Assembly (NCBI GenBank): GCA_963932465.1
Contig: OZ010796.1
Coordinates: 81,477,292-81,541,291, forward strand
DNA: 64,000 nucleotides
From: Maratus speciosus
Lineage: Eukaryota; Arthropoda; Arachnida; Araneae; Salticidae
Direction of reading: 5' to 3'
In this document: piece by piece, positions 33,498 through 44,426 of the stretch
Position numbering within the stretch: position 1 is the stretch's first letter
Layout: each line of letters starts with the position of its first letter
Position numbers and translations under genes: made by a program
The notes under the pieces: model-generated
Told to the model about the DNA's origin: nothing
Databases searched by the model: none
Seen by the model: the letters and a program-made list of their open reading frames with translations, nothing else

Positions 33498-33959
33498 AAT
33501 ACTTGATTTTGCAATTAACTTTGTTAGATTACAATACATACTCTCCTACCGCCTTTCCCTTTTCAGTTGCATCGTTATATAAGGGTGCAGCTAAAGGGAC
33601 GCGGAAAAAAAACCCAGCACCACAGCAACTCTAATCTACTCTTGGTGTAAATACGTTGTAAATCTTTCTATCATGGATCGGCGCCTCAACAATAATAAAT
33701 GACAGCGTCGATGAAGCCTTATGAAGTAATGGCTTGAAGCCATTACTTTAACCGAAGGTGCCTGGTGCCTGCACCATTCTTGCTGCGGCTCTGAAGAACC
33801 TTGTTTGACCAAAATCTTACTTTATAAAATTCGCTTACAGAAAGGATTATTAAACATTTTTGATACATTCCCGAATTCATTTTTGTTTGGAAACGCATTT
33901 CAGTACAGCTTTTTTTTAAAAAATAGGATTAGACAAAAATGGGAACTAGAATTTTCTGT
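33498..33959. other. Non-coding stretch with a perfect small hairpin
   Basis: Contains a TATA-like atataagggtgcagctaaag context (33576) and ggatcggcgcctcaaca (33675). At 33724-33748 aagtaatggctt and its exact reverse complement are separated by one G. No gene seen. It might hold a decayed LTR. Confidence 0.35.
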
Positions 33960-34400
33960 CGCTGTTAAGTGCGAGTATTACTCGCGTACAGCGGGTGTCA
34001 TACAATAAATAGGTTAATTAATAACTGTATTCTTACAAAAAAAAAACCGTTGCTAAAAGAATAATAAGATTTTTTTTTAATGTAAATCTTAGGGTTGAGT
34101 ATAACTGTATATAATAAAAGCGTAAAGAATAGCAACGTTAAAAGCACCAAAATTTTAAATTCTAAGCATACCGGTTTCGGTAGCATATAGCATACCTTCC
34201 TCAGCACTGAGGAAGGTATGCTAATATGCTACCGAAAGCGGTATGCTTAGAATTTAAAATTTTGGTGCTTTTAACGTTGCTATTCTTTACGCTTTTATTA
34301 TATTGCACCAAGCTCCTACTTGATAATTATAACTGTATATACTAGAAAAGTATAAATGGATATACCATGAAAGCTCAGATTACCACGAAAGCTTAAGCCT
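33960..34400 (-). repeat. GGTTCCGTAC dispersed repeat, inverted partial copy (split)
   Basis: Reverse-strand match to the 3' part of 17690-18560: gtgcgagtattactcgcgtaca, the aaccgttgctaaaag block, agggttgagtataac, and after the inserted palindrome tatactagaaaag. It gives the empty site for the MITE at 18128-18520. Confidence 0.65.
34112..34327. mobile_element. Near-perfect palindrome with 12-bp target duplication and hammerhead-like core
   Basis: A 216-bp insertion. Its arms mirror about 34205 over about 92 bp with very few differences (tttaaaattttggtgctttt, aacgttgctattctttacgc on both sides). TATAACTGTATA is repeated exactly at 34100-34111 and 34328-34339. Around the centre each strand reads CTGAGGA, a GGTA...TACC hairpin, GAAA, a CCGG-type segment and then TGCT, which pairs with AGCA before CTGAGGA. 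That is the order of a minimal type I hammerhead ribozyme, as known in Penelope-like elements, with one extra A before stem II. The Penelope assignment is inference. Confidence 0.6.
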
Positions 34401-34439
34401 AAATAGTATCAAATATAGCTATTGTGTATAACTCTTTTT

Positions 34440-34620
34440 TTCGGTGCGTTCGTAATTATATAAATACGTAGCACCTATAGGCGTCGTCTGGTCTGTCCGT
34501 CTGTCCGCACAGAACAGCACAAAAAATACCCAACCGAATGTTTTGAAATTTAATATATAGAATCGTTGCAGAATTTTGTCGGGCCATTTCAAATTATATG
34601 AAAACCGAATCCAAACTTAA
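34440..34620 (+). repeat. Dispersed repeat fragment with gtctgtccgtctgtccgc
   Basis: Resembles the start of the repeats at 2450 and 17740 through the gtccgtctgtcc block and a following tttgaaatttaatatat segment. Class unknown. Confidence 0.4.
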
Positions 34621-34650
34621 AAGGATATTAATAAAAGTTTTCTTCCTTCT

Positions 34651-34870
34651 ATTAAATCATATCAAACGTCATTAATTCAATGATATTCCATGATAGGTAA
34701 TGATTCTAGGTTGCTATGGTGGTTATTCTATTAAATCCTATCATACGTAATTAATTCAATTATCCCATGGTAGGTAATGAGTCTAGGATGCTATAGTGGT
34801 TATTAAAACCTATCATACGTAATTATTTCGATGATATATCAGGGTAGGTAATGGTTCTAAGTTGCCATGG
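34651..34870 (+). repeat. ~75-bp tandem repeat, three units
   Basis: Each unit has cctatcatacgtaattaatt, a ggtaggtaatg block and ctaggttgctatggtggtta, with drift between units. Bases 34871-35180 after it are AT-rich with no gene. Confidence 0.7.
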
Positions 34871-35180
34871 AGATTACGCCATATTTAAGATGGAGTCATA
34901 TTATTTCCCTATTACTGAATTTAATATATATAATCATATTAAATTTTGTTTTCGTGCATTTTTGCATAAGCGTGCAACAGCTATTGCACCAAGATCTGAA
35001 TATTTATAAAACTAGTAATTATAGTATGAACGCACCTCATATGCCACGTTTGACGTACAGTTTCCGACTTGTTAATCTTGTCATAATCTGTTTATTATGA
35101 ATTTGATTCGGTGCTGACAATAAGAGTAGTGCATATTTAATCTTCATTTGGCATTTCATAAACCCAAATTCAGAGTAGTA

Positions 35181-35297
35181 TTAATCGTTTCTTTTTACAG
35201 TGTACCTAAAACAAAACCCTTGTTCAAATTTAAACTTGCATTGTACTAAGCGTGCTTCAAAATGAGGTCGCAAAGTTGCAACGCCGCCTTCGTCCAT
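35181..35297 (-). pseudogene. Start of a second LTR element's gag (truncated)
   Basis: Downstream (minus strand) of the LTR and leader, an ATG at 35297 opens a 38-codon frame starting MDEGGVATLRPHFEARLVQC. Its position and composition fit the first codons of gag. It ends at a stop and no further gag or pol is found, so the element is truncated here. Family not identified. Confidence 0.4.
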
Positions 35298-35413
35298 CAG
35301 CGTTTTTCCAGATAGGTTTTTAAATAACCTTTAATGACACGTGTCGGAGTTTCCTCTTAGTCCGCACAACTTTGAAGAAATCCTTTGCTATTTATATGCC
35401 GCCACCACCGATA

Positions 35414-36121
35414 TGATTACGTGATATCGGTCACGCTCTGAGAGAATTGTTTAAATCTTCCAATTAACTAAATTAACAGTTTATTTACACACTATTTACA
35501 AAACACAAAACACTATTTACACTTAAAAACTCGGATGTAGGTGATCCGGTTCAGCATTAAATTAAATACAGTAAATGCTGTCTGTGTACTGTTAAACTAC
35601 GTTATATCACTCTCACTCTACACTCGTTAAATTAGCTTTACCGGAGATTACTCTTAATCTCCCAACACATGGGCTCTAAGCCTAAGCTCTGCGAGGCTCA
35701 CTCAACCCTACGCTCTGTCTAAGTCAAAGGAACAACCTCCTACTTTGCGCGCCAGTCTTCCACAAACTCTCTCCGAGCAGAAGCAACTCTCCCTAGCAAC
35801 CCTCTGCTTTTTCTCAACTCCTCCTCTTCCCCAATCCCGTCTTTTTATTCTGACCACATTCGCAGCTATTTCCCTCGTTCGGGCAATTCTTTTGTCTGCC
35901 CATCTCCAGCAGATATTTCAAAAGAACGTGCAAACCCCTCTCCATCCATCCCTTTATCCCTTCATCCATGCTGTACAATTCACCGGCTCGGTTCCAGTTT
36001 CAGATAAGGAAAGAATGTTACTTTGGAATTCTCAGTACACAGACCATGCAATATATAATATAGTAAGACAAAATAATATAGGACCATAGTTCTAATAGTA
36101 GATGTTTCTCAGAACCTGACA
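35414..36121 (-). repeat. LTR of a minus-strand retrotransposon (5' LTR of a truncated copy)
   Basis: Read on the minus strand it begins TGTCAGGTTCTGAG, ends ...cacgtaatca (TG...CA ends), and holds a polyadenylation-type gtgtaaataaactg near its 3' end (35478-35491). A tatcggtggtggcggc segment, a plausible primer-binding region, follows directly. The two flanks do not repeat, so it is not a simple solo LTR. The stretch 35298-35413 is leader. A plus-strand 114-codon frame here is incidental. Confidence 0.55.
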
Positions 36122-36719
36122 ACACGGGTGACGTATAAAGAGAGCCGCTCAATGCAAACTAATCGCGAATCTCACAGTAATTATGCGATTAAATCTAATT
36201 AAATTAGTCTGTTTTTAACAGTTTGACGTCTATTGCTTTTATACCTACTACTACTGCGTATTGCATTACACAAATATATCACTAAAAGTTATCTAGGCTT
36301 TAAAAGCCGATGGCGAATAGAGTACGCCGCCCGTATGTTTATGTATGTCCAAACTGCCCGTGTCTTTAAGGGATAATATCTCTGGTAGTTACCAAAATAT
36401 CTTTCGAAAATCATTATCAACAATCATTTTATACTTCTGTGACGATAGGTACCTCCAGCGCTCCTCAACTCGTTTGCTGGACGCCCGTAAATCGAAATTT
36501 GTGTGTAATGGAAAAATGCGATTTTCTCAAAAACTATGTGATTTATTGAAATCGCTGTAGTTTTCTTGCAAGTTTTAAATTAACTTTTACTATCCCTATT
36601 TTTTTCATAATTTTAGTTTCAGTAGATTCGGAAATATAGGGGGGGGGGGGGCTATTTTTGCATTACATTTTCGACGCTATCTCTGAAAATATACCTAAAA
36701 TTAAGAGAAATGTATTTTT
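36122..36719. other. Non-coding stretch with a G11 run
   Basis: No gene supported. G-run at about 36639-36650. The segment aaaaatgcgattttctcaaa with gtgatttattgaaatcgctg has the look of a repeat but has no partner in this window. Confidence 0.35.
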
Positions 36720-36930
36720 GAGTTTGGCGTTACGAAAGCTTTCACACTATACCCCACACGATATACAAAGAAAGAGCTTTTAATTTCAAGTAATTTAATT
36801 AGCCTCTCTACATTGTTCCAAAATATACTAATTGTAAATAGTAAATAAACTATAAATATGTGGGTCAATAGCCTTTATTACTTCAGCCAATTTTAACTTT
36901 CCGCGTTCCATAGTTTACGAGTACACTGCA
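36720..36930 (-). repeat. GGTTCCGTAC dispersed repeat, inverted internal fragment
   Basis: Reverse match to about 17795-17985: gaaagctttcacactatacc, cacgatatacaaag, tgtgggtcaatagcctttat, ttccgcgttccatagttta. Confidence 0.6.
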
Positions 36931-36989
36931 AAAAAACACAAATGTTTCTTAATCTGCAAAAATATTCAATAATCCCGAATGCAAATAAA

Positions 36990-37160
36990 CAATAGTAGTA
37001 GGAAAACAACAGTTCTGGCTCAGGAGGCGGGGGTATTGGGGTGCCGAGCGCAGTCCGCAGCACCGCCTCTGATACCGCCAATCCCCCCCCCCCCCACACA
37101 CCGGTACCTTCTCCGGTCCCTCCGCCACCACAGCACCGCGCCCTAGCGGGGAAAATGACG
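36990..37160 (-). repeat. GC-rich tip of P2 (left end)
   Basis: Reverse counterpart of 16951-17110 (gtaggaaaacaacagttctg, gcaccgcctctgataccgcc, acaccggtaccttctccggt), with a run of about 14 C at 37083-37096. The two tips point toward each other across about 20 kb. Confidence 0.7.
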
Positions 37161-39491
37161 TTTTTAGAGTACTTTTCTACAAAAACATGAGAGTTGAACG
37201 TTAGATCGACTAGAATTAATATACTATAAGATGAAGATTAAATTTACATTTGAATTTTGAACAACTTTTACTTTAATGAGTATTACTAATTAAGCAAAAA
37301 AAAAAAACAATGGAAAATAACAATTTTTGTTGAAAAAATTGGTTTCAGTAGATTTTTTTTTAACTACACGATCAGAATAAAAACTTAAATGGGGAAAGTT
37401 AAACATATATTTGAATTTTAAATGATTAACATCTAAATGAGTATTGTTAATTAAACAAAACAATTGAAAATAACGATTTTTAAGGATAAAAGCTGATATT
37501 TTTTAGATTTTTCCAACTATAAAATAAGAATAACAACTTAAAAGATAAAAGTGAATTATATATATATGAATTTCGAATAATCAACGCCTTAATGGGTAAT
37601 ATTAATTAAGCAAAATAATAAAAAATATCAATTTTTAATGATAAAAACAGATTTCTTTAGATTTTTTTCAACTATAACATGAGAATATCATCTTCAAAGG
37701 GAAATTTAAACATATATTTTAGTTTTTCAACAACCATTACCTTAACCAATTTTAAAAACGGAGGAAAATGTTGATTATTTAATGAAAGAGGCGAATTTAA
37801 AGGAATTTTATTAACTTTTACACTAGCTAGAGATTTTAGCATATATTTAAACACTAGTTATGTAAGATTTAAAAAATTAGACTACACCACTCCAACATCT
37901 ATATTAATTAAACAAAATAAATTCAAAACTGGAAATTTCACATTTAAAAAATATTTTCACGAAAACGCATATAAAAATAGAATTTTTTATTCTAATTTTC
38001 TTAATTTTTTGCAGATTGAATAGGATTTTTTCGATGAAAGTAGTATAAGAAAATAATTCCAACTCCTAATCACTACCGTCAACCCCTCACCTCACATTAC
38101 TTAAACTTGGGGTGACCACAACAATAGAGATTTGACGTCACAAAAGCATATCGGAAAACGTTTACATCCAAGAAAAATATCAATTTTTACGCTTCTTTTC
38201 AACTGTTACGTGAAAGATATAAACTTATATTATAGTTTTGAAGAATCATTACATTAATAATTATTAATAATTAAGCAGAACGATGTAAAATAGGAATTTT
38301 TAAGAGAATAAAGCTAATTTCTTTTGATTTTTTCAGCTGTAACATGGAAATATCAACTTAAAAGAAGAGTTAAAATAATATTTTAGCTTATAATAACAAA
38401 AACTTAATAAATATCATTAATTACACAAAAAAATATCAGTTTACAAGTAAAAGATGAATTTTTATGAAAATTTTCAACTTTGAAATACATTTGTTTATAT
38501 ATTGTTACAAGATACTAATTATATTGTTAAACTTTATCTATCTTGAAAAGTTTCATTGTCTTTATATAGTGTTTATATTTATATCTATTTACATCATGAC
38601 AACTACATTTGAGGCCAATAGTACAAATTTCTTCCCTATATTGGAAACTGGAAATGAATAAAACTGATTTATGCATTCAAGATCATTTGATCATTGATGA
38701 ATAATCCAGATTTTGAACAGATATCTGAATTTTGAATAAACAACACCTTAATGAATATTAATAATTAAGCAAAACAATGCAAAAGATCAATTTTTAAGGA
38801 AAAACCGATTTCTTTAGTTTTTTTCAACTATAAGATCAAAATATGAGCTTAAAAGAGAAACAAATACGAGGATTTCAACTTAAAAATGAAATTTAAACAT
38901 ATATTTTAGTTTTTGAACAACCATTATCTTAATGAATTTTAATAATTGAATAAAGGACAAAATGAAAATATGATTTTTTATGAAAAAAGACGAATTTAAA
39001 CGAATTTGATTACCTTTTACACTAGTTTAAAATTTTATCATACTTTTAGATGCTAGCTATGTAGAATTTTAACCCTTGAACGAGGTACACTGCAAGAAAT
39101 ACTCATTACTAAACAAAATTAAATTACTTTTAATCTAATCAATAACTGATAATTTCACATTTTAAAAATATTTTCATGAATTTTCTACATTCAAGCTTAA
39201 TTTTTTATACACAAAACATTATTTAATCAAATTCAGTACTTTCTGATTTAAAGAATTTCAGTGATTTTTCACTTTTTAAAGCAATCCTATGAGTTAAAAA
39301 TATGAATGCTTCTTATAATTTTACAACTTTCGGTGAAACGAAACGAATCAGCAGCATACTAAAACTTAAACACAAACAAAAAAAAGTTATTAAATAATTG
39401 CTTATTGCGTAACTTTCTCTCAAAATGAAAAACAAACGAATTCTTGAAACCTCTATACTTACTACGTAAAAAAACAATAATAATAATAATT

Positions 39492-39595
39492 CGACCTTTG
39501 ACGGAATCGAACCGCCAACCCCATGGTTAATAGCCATATGGTTAACAGCCCAATTTTAACAAATGTATATCGCTATACGATTGCGCTACAAGGGT
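39492..39595 (-). pseudogene. tRNA-Asn-like pseudogene, P2 left arm (disrupted anticodon arm)
   Basis: The 5' half (gcccttgtagcgcaatcgta) and T arm with B box (ggcggttcgattccg) are present. About 30 extra bases lie in the anticodon region: the anticodon hairpin is duplicated (ccatggttaatag / ccatatggttaacag) and followed by aattttaacaaatgtatatc, a phrase that also occurs near 40336 in the same arm. It cannot fold as a normal tRNA. Confidence 0.65.
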
Positions 39596-39671
39596 ATCGA
39601 AGATTTTTGAATTATTGCAATACTTTTCTACATCAAACTCGATTCTTGCTCCTGTATATTTAAACATTACA

Positions 39672-39898
39672 CATACCTGCCAACTAATCTCCCGTAATGT
39701 CTGGATTAATTTGACTCAAGTTAACCACACTTCAAACCAAAAAATTTATTTCATGAGTGCTTAATTATTTAATTCCAGGTTTCTACGTGGAACATATTTA
39801 ATTTCATTTCTTAAAAAAAATTCTGGTTTGAAACTTATTAAAGCAGGTTCAAATTAACGCAAGTATTACGGAAGATTAGTTTGAGGTTGGCACCTATG
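39672..39898. mobile_element. hAT-like MITE (227 bp) in P2 left arm
   Basis: Ends CATACCTGCCAAC and (reverse) CATAGGTGCCAAC. Inner TIRs extend to about 70 bp (actaatctcccgtaatg, aagtttcaaacca). CATTACA is duplicated at 39665-39671 and 39899-39905. The opposite arm (about 42195-42210) and P1 (about 13195) keep the unoccupied cattacata. The 7-bp duplication is close to the 8 bp of hAT. Confidence 0.78.
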
Positions 39899-40729
39899 CA
39901 TTACATAACTTTAACAACTGTTTTTATCCATTTATCAAAAAAATTATTAAATCACAGAACGATCACACATCAAGTTGTTTCAAATATAAATACTATATTT
40001 ACCGATTTTTAATGATACAGAGTATCCATGAATACAAACTTTCATTTTTCAAAAAATTCATATTTCAAATAGTCTATATTTCAAACCAAACTTTGAAAAT
40101 TTCACCACATAATAGCAAATATTACTTAGATCTATTTACTATTACCTTTAAAAAAAATAGCAGATAACAACTTTTGAATTAATTTTCCAAGAACTGCAAC
40201 TGTAATTACATCAACTCCTTTTAAAAACCCCTGTTTTCACACATTTTTAAAAAAATTAAACAATGAATTGACCTTTACAGCAATACTTATCTACATGAAA
40301 TTCGATTCTTGCTCCTATATATTTTAATATTACATAATTTTAACAAATGTGCATCGAATTTGCAAGATTTTAACACTTCGATGGCATGCACTTCAAGAAA
40401 TATTCATAATTAAACAAAACAATAATTTTTTATCTTATCAATAACTGAAAAATTCACATTTAAAAAAATATTTCGTGATTGTACATATAAAAATAAGAAT
40501 TTACAAACCAATTTCCATAATTTTATCACATTCCAACTTAATTTTTATACACAAAACATTGATTGTGCATATAAAAACAAGAGTTTACAAACCAATTTCC
40601 ATAATTTCATCACATTCGAACTTGATTTTTATCCGCAAAACATTTTTAAATCAAATTCTGTACTTTATGTTTCAGTGAAATTTGTACTAATCTAGGTTAT
40701 TCTGCTCATATTATTAATCAAATTCTCAT

Positions 40730-41349
40730 ATGTTTCACCTTGCATTTCAGAGCTTTTTGAATTACCAGCCATCAAGTTGTTTAAAATATAAATACCATTT
40801 TTATAGTTTTAATGGTATATAGTGTACTTGACTAGACTGAGTTATTCTATCCATATAATTAATCAAATTATCATATGTTTAATCTTACACTATGAAGATT
40901 TCTGAATTATCATCCATTAATTTTCTTAAAATATTAATACTATATTTATAGCTCTAATGATGCATAGCATACATGAATAAAATATTTAATTTTAACATTT
41001 CATATTTTAAAACCAAACTATATGAATTTTTACTACAACGCTTATCAACATCACAGAATGCTTCAGAATTTATGCTTCACACTTTTCTAATAATTATGAG
41101 ATATGTATTCCTCAGAAATATTACTATCATATGAATAAGTAAAGGAAATGTAATATATATTAAATAACCTCATACACGAAAAGTATCACAGAAGGAAAAT
41201 ATTAATAATCAATTAAAATAATTAACTATCGCATAAAATTCCATCGATTACTTATAAAACTTCAACTGATGAATGAAAAATGTGTAAATTAGCAAAATAA
41301 AATTTACAAAAGTAAAAAAAAAAAAAAATTACAAAAGAAAAAAAAAAAT
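40730..41349. other. Spacer at the centre of P2
   Basis: About 620 bp between the arms, AT-rich, with one local repeat: ccatcaagttgtttaaaata (40770) and catccattaattttcttaaa (40910) head similar 110-bp units. No gene or origin-like motif can be claimed. Confidence 0.45.
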
Positions 41350-42276
41350 TACAAATAAGTGCAAGGTGAAACATATGACAATTTGATTAATAATATGAGC
41401 AGAATAACCTAGGCTAGTCCGAATTTCAAGGAATAATAAGGTATACAATTTGATTAAAAAATGTTTTGAGCATAAAAATTAAGTTCGAATGTGATGAAAT
41501 TATGGAAATTGGTTTGTAAACTCTTGTTTTTATATGTACAATCAATGTTTTGTGTATAAAAATTAAGTTGGAATGTGATAAAAATATGGAAATTGGTTTG
41601 TAAATTCTTATTTTTATATGTACAATCACAAAAATATTTTATTATATGTGAAATTTTCAGTTATTGATAAGATTAAAAATTACTGTTTTGTTTAATTATG
41701 AATCCTTCTTGAGGTGTATGTCATCGAAGTGTTAAAAACATTACAAATTCGATGTACATTTGTTAAAATTATGTAATGTAAAAAAAATATAGGAGAACGA
41801 AACGAGTTTGATGTAGACAGGCAGTGCTGTAAAGGTCAATTCGATGTTGAAATTCAAGAAATTGTGTGAAAATAAGGTTTTCTAAAAGGAGTTGATGTAA
41901 TTTCAGTTACAGTTCAGGGAAAATTAATTCAAAAGTTGTTATCTGCTATTTTTTTAAAGGTAATAGTGAAAAGATCTAAGTAATATTTGCTCTTATGTGG
42001 TGAAAATTTCAAATAGTTTGGTTTGAAATATGGACTATCTGAAATATGAAATTTTTGAAAAATTAAAGTTTCTATTCATGTATACTCTGTATCATTAAAA
42101 AACTGTAAATATAGTATTCATATTTGAAACAACTTGATGCGTGATCGTTCTGTGATTTAATAATTTTCAGACAGATGAATAAAAACAGTTGTTAAACTTA
42201 TGTAATGTTAAAATATATAGGAGCAAGAATCGAGTTTGATGTTGAAAAGTACTGCAATAATTCAGAAATCTACGAT

Positions 42277-42350
42277 GCTCTTGTAGTGCAATCGGATAGT
42301 GCATATGGCTGTTAACCATGGGGTTGGCAGTTTGAATCCGCCCGAGGGCG
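42277..42350 (+). tRNA. tRNA-Asn(GTT)-like sequence, P2 right arm
   Basis: 74 bases. Acceptor GCTCTTG/CGAGGGC pairs throughout with G-U pairs. D stem GTGC/GTGC pairs with two G-U pairs. The anticodon stem TATGG/CCATG holds a CTGTTAA loop (GTT). The T stem GGCAG/CCGCC has one mismatch and the T loop reads TTTGAAT rather than TTCGAAT, which weakens the B box. Probably a decaying copy. Confidence 0.6.
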
Positions 42351-42594
42351 ACTTATTATTATTATTTGTTTTTACTTAGTAAGTTTAGAGGTTTCAAGAA
42401 TTCATTTGTTTTTCATTTTGAGGGAAATTTACGTATTAAGCAATTATTTAATAACTTCTTTTTTGTTTGTGTTTAAGTTTTAGTGTGCTGCTAATTCATT
42501 TCGTTTCACTCAAAGCTGTAAAATTATAGGAGGCGCTCATGTTTTTAATTCTTGGGATTGCTTTAAACAGGGAAAAATCACTGACTTTCGTTAA

Positions 42595-42805
42595 CCCCTT
42601 GAAGGGAGGTGATGCCGTCACGGCATCACATAATTTTAATCCCAAATTGCCACATTGGCACCGGAATTTTATTATGAAAATGTCATCTTTATTAAATACA
42701 CGAAAATTTACTTTTACTTGTTTACAAATAAAGTCTCTTGTTAATACTGGTGTCATTAAATTATTTGAATGTTTTACGAATACCAGTACCTTGTACCTGA
42801 AAGGG
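42595..42805. mobile_element. CCCCTT-type TTAA MITE, copy M3 (211 bp)
   Basis: TTAA at 42591-42594 and 42806-42809. Ends CCCCTTGAAGGG and (reverse) CCCTTTCAGGTA. The left arm (about 39255-39275) keeps the empty TTAA. Contains a perfect gatgccgtcacggcatc palindrome just inside the left end. Confidence 0.75.
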
Positions 42806-43736
42806 TTAAATTAGAAAGTACTGAATTTGATTAAATAATGTTTTGTGTATGAAAAATTAAGCTTGAGTGTAGAAAAATCCAGTTAAATGTAATGAAAATA
42901 ATGATATTAGTTTGTAAATTCATATTTTTATATGTACATTCATGAAAATATTTTTAAAATGTGAAATTATCAGTTATTGATCAGATTAAAATTAATTTAT
43001 TTTTGTTTAGTAATGAGTATTTCTTGCAGTGTACCTCATTCAATGGTTAAAATTCTACATAGCTAGCATCTAAAAGTATGATAAAATCTCAAACTAGTGT
43101 AAAAGCTAATCAAATTCGTTTAAATTCGTCTTTTTTCATTAAAAAACATATTTTCCTTTTGTTATTTGTCCAATTATTAAAATTCATTAAGGTAATGGTT
43201 GTTTAAAACTGAAATATATGTTTAAATTTCGTTTTTAAGTTGAAATCCTAGTCACTTTTCTCTAAGTTGATATTTTCATCTTATAGTTGAAAAAATCGAA
43301 AGAAATCGGTCTTTTTCCTTAAAATTTGATATTTTCCATTGTTTTGCTTAATTATTAATATTCATTATAGTGTTGTTCATTCAAAATTCAGATATCTGCT
43401 CAAAATCTCGAATGTTTCAATGATCAAATGATCTCGAATGCATAAATCAATTTTATTCATTTCCAGTTTCCAATATAGGGAAGAAATTTGTACTATTGGT
43501 TTCAAATGTAGTAGTCATGATGTGATTAGATGTAAATATGAACACTATATAAAGGCAATGAAGCTTTTCAAGATAGATAAAGTTTAACAATATAATTAGT
43601 ATCTTGTAACAATATATAAACAAATGTATTGCAAAGTTGAAAATTTGCGTAAAATTTCATCTTTTTCTTGAAAACTGATATTTTTTTTGTTTAATTAATG
43701 ATATTTATTAAGTTTTTATTGTTAAAAACTAAAATA

Positions 43737-44426
43737 CGAGGGCTGTAAATTAAGTAATGCCAACATAGGTATAAATCAATTTTTAATGAACTTACAAGTA
43801 CAATTGCATTACATTCCTTCTATGTAATCACCATCAAAGCTTATAACCTTTTGTCAAATACCGGGAAGCCAGTGTAGACCAGTGGCAAGGTGCGATTGTT
43901 GATGTGAGCGACCGAGCGCCCTACTGCGTAGAGTACAGATGGACTCAGATTAACCTCTAAGGATAATTCTCGGACAGTCCATCGACGGTCTATGGTAAGG
44001 AGACCGCTCAGGATGTCAATCTGCTCTTGAGGAATGGAGGGCCAACCTGTGCGTTGCAAATCCGCAGTCTATTTCCGACCCGAACGAAATGCTTGAACCC
44101 ATCGTGCTACTGTACTATACGGTAACGCATTTGTGCCACAGGCTTCCACTAATCCTCGATAGCATTCTGTTGCATTTTTGACACGGGCAGCCTCGATTTT
44201 AAGCCACGACCGCTGATCCCCTTTTAAAAACATGCTTTAGAGCGATGGAAACGAAACTCCTTACTTTAACGCCACACAACAACTACTCTTCTAAGCAGAT
44301 CGACTGTTTTTTGTACTCTACACATCGACAACAGCGCCACAACACCGCTCCAATATCCTATTTGCGCATGCCCGCCCTTCTGCGAGTTTCAAGGTTAAGT
44401 TGCCACTATTTAATTTACAACCCTCG
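43737..44426 (-). mobile_element. mariner element, internally deleted (690 bp)
   Basis: Ends CGAGGGCTGTAAATTAAG and (reverse) CGAGGGTTGTAAATTAAA, flanked by TA at 43735-43736 and 44427-44428. The left arm of P2 (about 38385-38400) shows the site without it. It encodes only the N-terminal half of a mariner transposase, on the minus strand. Confidence 0.9.
43841..44233 (-). pseudogene. mariner transposase N-terminal fragment
   Basis: ATG at 44233 on the minus strand. The frame covers the paired helix-turn-helix DNA-binding region: RVKNATECYRGLVEACG..LPYSTVARWVQAFRSGR, an in-frame stop at 44069-44071, then GWPSIPQEQIDILSGLL, DRRWTVRELSLEV and NLSPSVLY. In mariner proteins this is followed by the WVPxxL linker and the DDD catalytic domain. 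Both are missing: after about residue 110 the sequence passes straight into the 3' region. It resembles the SETMAR-type mariner group. Non-functional. Confidence 0.85.

Noticed and set aside
35745..36089. 114-codon plus-strand open frame
   Set aside because: It lies within the putative minus-strand LTR, has no domain and shows a composition explained by the LTR sequence.
42539..42814. 91-codon plus-strand frame
   Set aside because: Spans the boundary of a TTAA MITE insertion, so it is a chance fusion.
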